Source of the DNA: Acestrorhynchus altus
Taxonomy: Eukaryota; Chordata; Actinopteri; Characiformes; Acestrorhynchidae
Length of the DNA stretch: 64,000 nt
Reading direction: 5' to 3'
Assembly (NCBI GenBank): GCA_034509495.1
Contig: CM067519.1
Location: 25,191,006 to 25,255,005, forward strand
This document shows, one piece after another, positions 55,043 to 57,498 of the stretch. The first letter of the stretch is position 1; each line of letters begins with the position of its first letter. Made by a program: the position numbers and the translations under genes. The notes under the pieces were generated by a model, which worked only from the letters and a program-made list of their open reading frames with translations, did no database searches and was not told the origin of the DNA.

Positions 55043-56141
55043 AAAATAACATACCCCAGAAGATATTCCTCATCTTTGTTTCATCTTTCAGACAGGATTT
55101 AAATGCAGTTCCTCAACTCATTCCAGTTTCCCTTTGTCTCTCTCTGTCCCTCTCTGTCTCACAGGGGACAATATTCTCCGCAGCCAAAGACCTGGGCCAG
55201 CTCTCGAAACTGAAGGTACAGCTGCAGACACCTGGAATAAATACATTTCAATGCCAATTAATGGCAAAATAGAGAGGGTTTTGTCTGGTTTCTACTCTCC
55301 TGCCTAATGTGCATTTTTGACAACCCATAGATCTCATGACAGTTTCTGTGTTTGATACCGTTTAAAAGACTTCATCTCAAAAGATCAGCTCGTCTTCAGC
55401 CAGGATACTATACTGTACACTTTCCCTGTGACCTCTCAGTGGTCAGATGGTCATCATTAGGGCATCAGTAGAATATTGTCTTTGTAATCTGTCCTGGCGT
55501 AACCTGAGGTTTGCCTTCGGCTTGCAGGACCACATGTCTGGAGAAGCTAAAAGCCTCACACCGAAGCAGTGTGGGGTCATGGATGTGGCTCTGGACACCA
55601 TAAAGGTATCAGAAACACTTGGAATCATTTTCAGAAACACTATCAGCTCTAGTTTTAGCTCTCACACTTCGGGGTGGCTGATAACAGGAAATGCTGCAGT
55701 AGTGAAATTTCAGTGCCATGTAAAGTTGTCAGGACCAAAGACTTGGACCACTGCTTTGGCACGATTGCCAAAATAAAAGTGTTCTAACTGCATAATGTTG
55801 CTCTGAGGCAGCAAATTATAAAACATTGTTTTAGTTCATAAATTAAAATATAATGACTTCAAATGTGGTTCTATGCATTTGTGCAAATATTCATATTTTT
55901 TATTAATAAAGGAATGATTTAATAATCAAAGAAGTGATTTGTGGCGTGAGGGCAACTTCACACCATTAAAGCAACATTATTGTTTGCATGTAAACATTGG
56001 CGGCAAACAGTGGTTCATTTCGTGTTGTGTTTCAACCCTGACCACCAGATGGCAGTGTTGTACTGTTGTCAGATCCAGCTGATCTGATCATATTAAATAA
56101 TCAATAATCAATAAATAATAATAATAAAAATAATAATCTCT

Positions 56142-56185
<44 letters not shown>

Positions 56186-57260
56186 TCAGCAATATTTCCA
56201 TGCTGGAGGGAACGGACTGAAGAAGGCCTTTCTGGAGAAAAGCCCAGAGCTGTTGTCTCTTCGTCATGCACTGTCCCTTTACACGCAGACCACCGACACA
56301 CTCATCAAGACGTTCGTCACCACACAGCATTCACAAGGTACAAGTCATCAAACGTCTCTATTGTTAGAACGGTTCTTTCTGGAACCAAAAGTGGTTCTAT
56401 GATCCCTCAAGGAGTGTATGCTCGAGTGCTTCAGATGCATTCAATCTGTTTGTCTTCTTCAGCTGGAAAGTGGTCACTAGAGGTCAGTAGAGAGTCTGTT
56501 TCAGGTTTCTGTGTCATGTCTGGATCTCCGTGCCGTTTCTCTGCTCTCTCATTTTTCTGCTCTTGTTTATTCTCTTCTGTCTCCTCTCTTCTTCTGCTGT
56601 GCTCTGCTTTAACCACCACTCTTCCTGCCCCAGTGCATGGTGGGAAGGGGATGAGGATAACTCCTAGTGAGAGAACTCAGCCGTCCAGGGGTAGGTTCTA
56701 AGCCCAGGGTAGTTTACATCCAGTTTGCATCTTCCCCTGTCTGATACCCTTCAACATCTGACCCCCGGTCAGTCCAGACATATAAAGCCTGGTCCTGGAC
56801 ACAGACTAAGCCTGATACTAGACCGGGAGATAAATCACCATTGAGTTTATAATTTAATCTGAAAGAAGACATAATGTGTCCAAGAACCTGTGAGATATGC
56901 ACTCATTAACACCACATGCATAGTCTGTATCAAGGCAGTTTGTATCTGAAACACGTTGATTTATTATTGAATTTTAATAGAATATCTTTCTTTTTTTAAG
57001 ATGAACAATAGATTGAAATGTATTTTTTTTATTATTTTAGCATGGCTTTTATTATTAGTAGTAGTTTCGGGGTTTCAGCTTTTCACTTTTTGTTTTTAAA
57101 ACATTTGAAAATGTTTGAAAATTCTATTTTTTAGTATACAATACAAATATATTTTATATACTAGTATTATAGACAAAAACAAAAAATAAATAATATCATT
57201 TTTTAATTTTATTTAGACTTTTTTCAAGTTTTTGTTTTAAAACACTTTGAACATGTTTGA

Positions 57261-57311
<51 letters not shown>

Positions 57312-57429
57312 GTTGTTGCTGCTAATCCCAGACTCTGTTCACTGCTTTGCTTTGTTCTGCCTATATCTCCTCCTTTTGCTACCATCCTCCATCTCAGGCT
57401 TTACCACGCCACAGTGCTTAATGTCTCTC

Positions 57430-57498
<69 letters not shown>

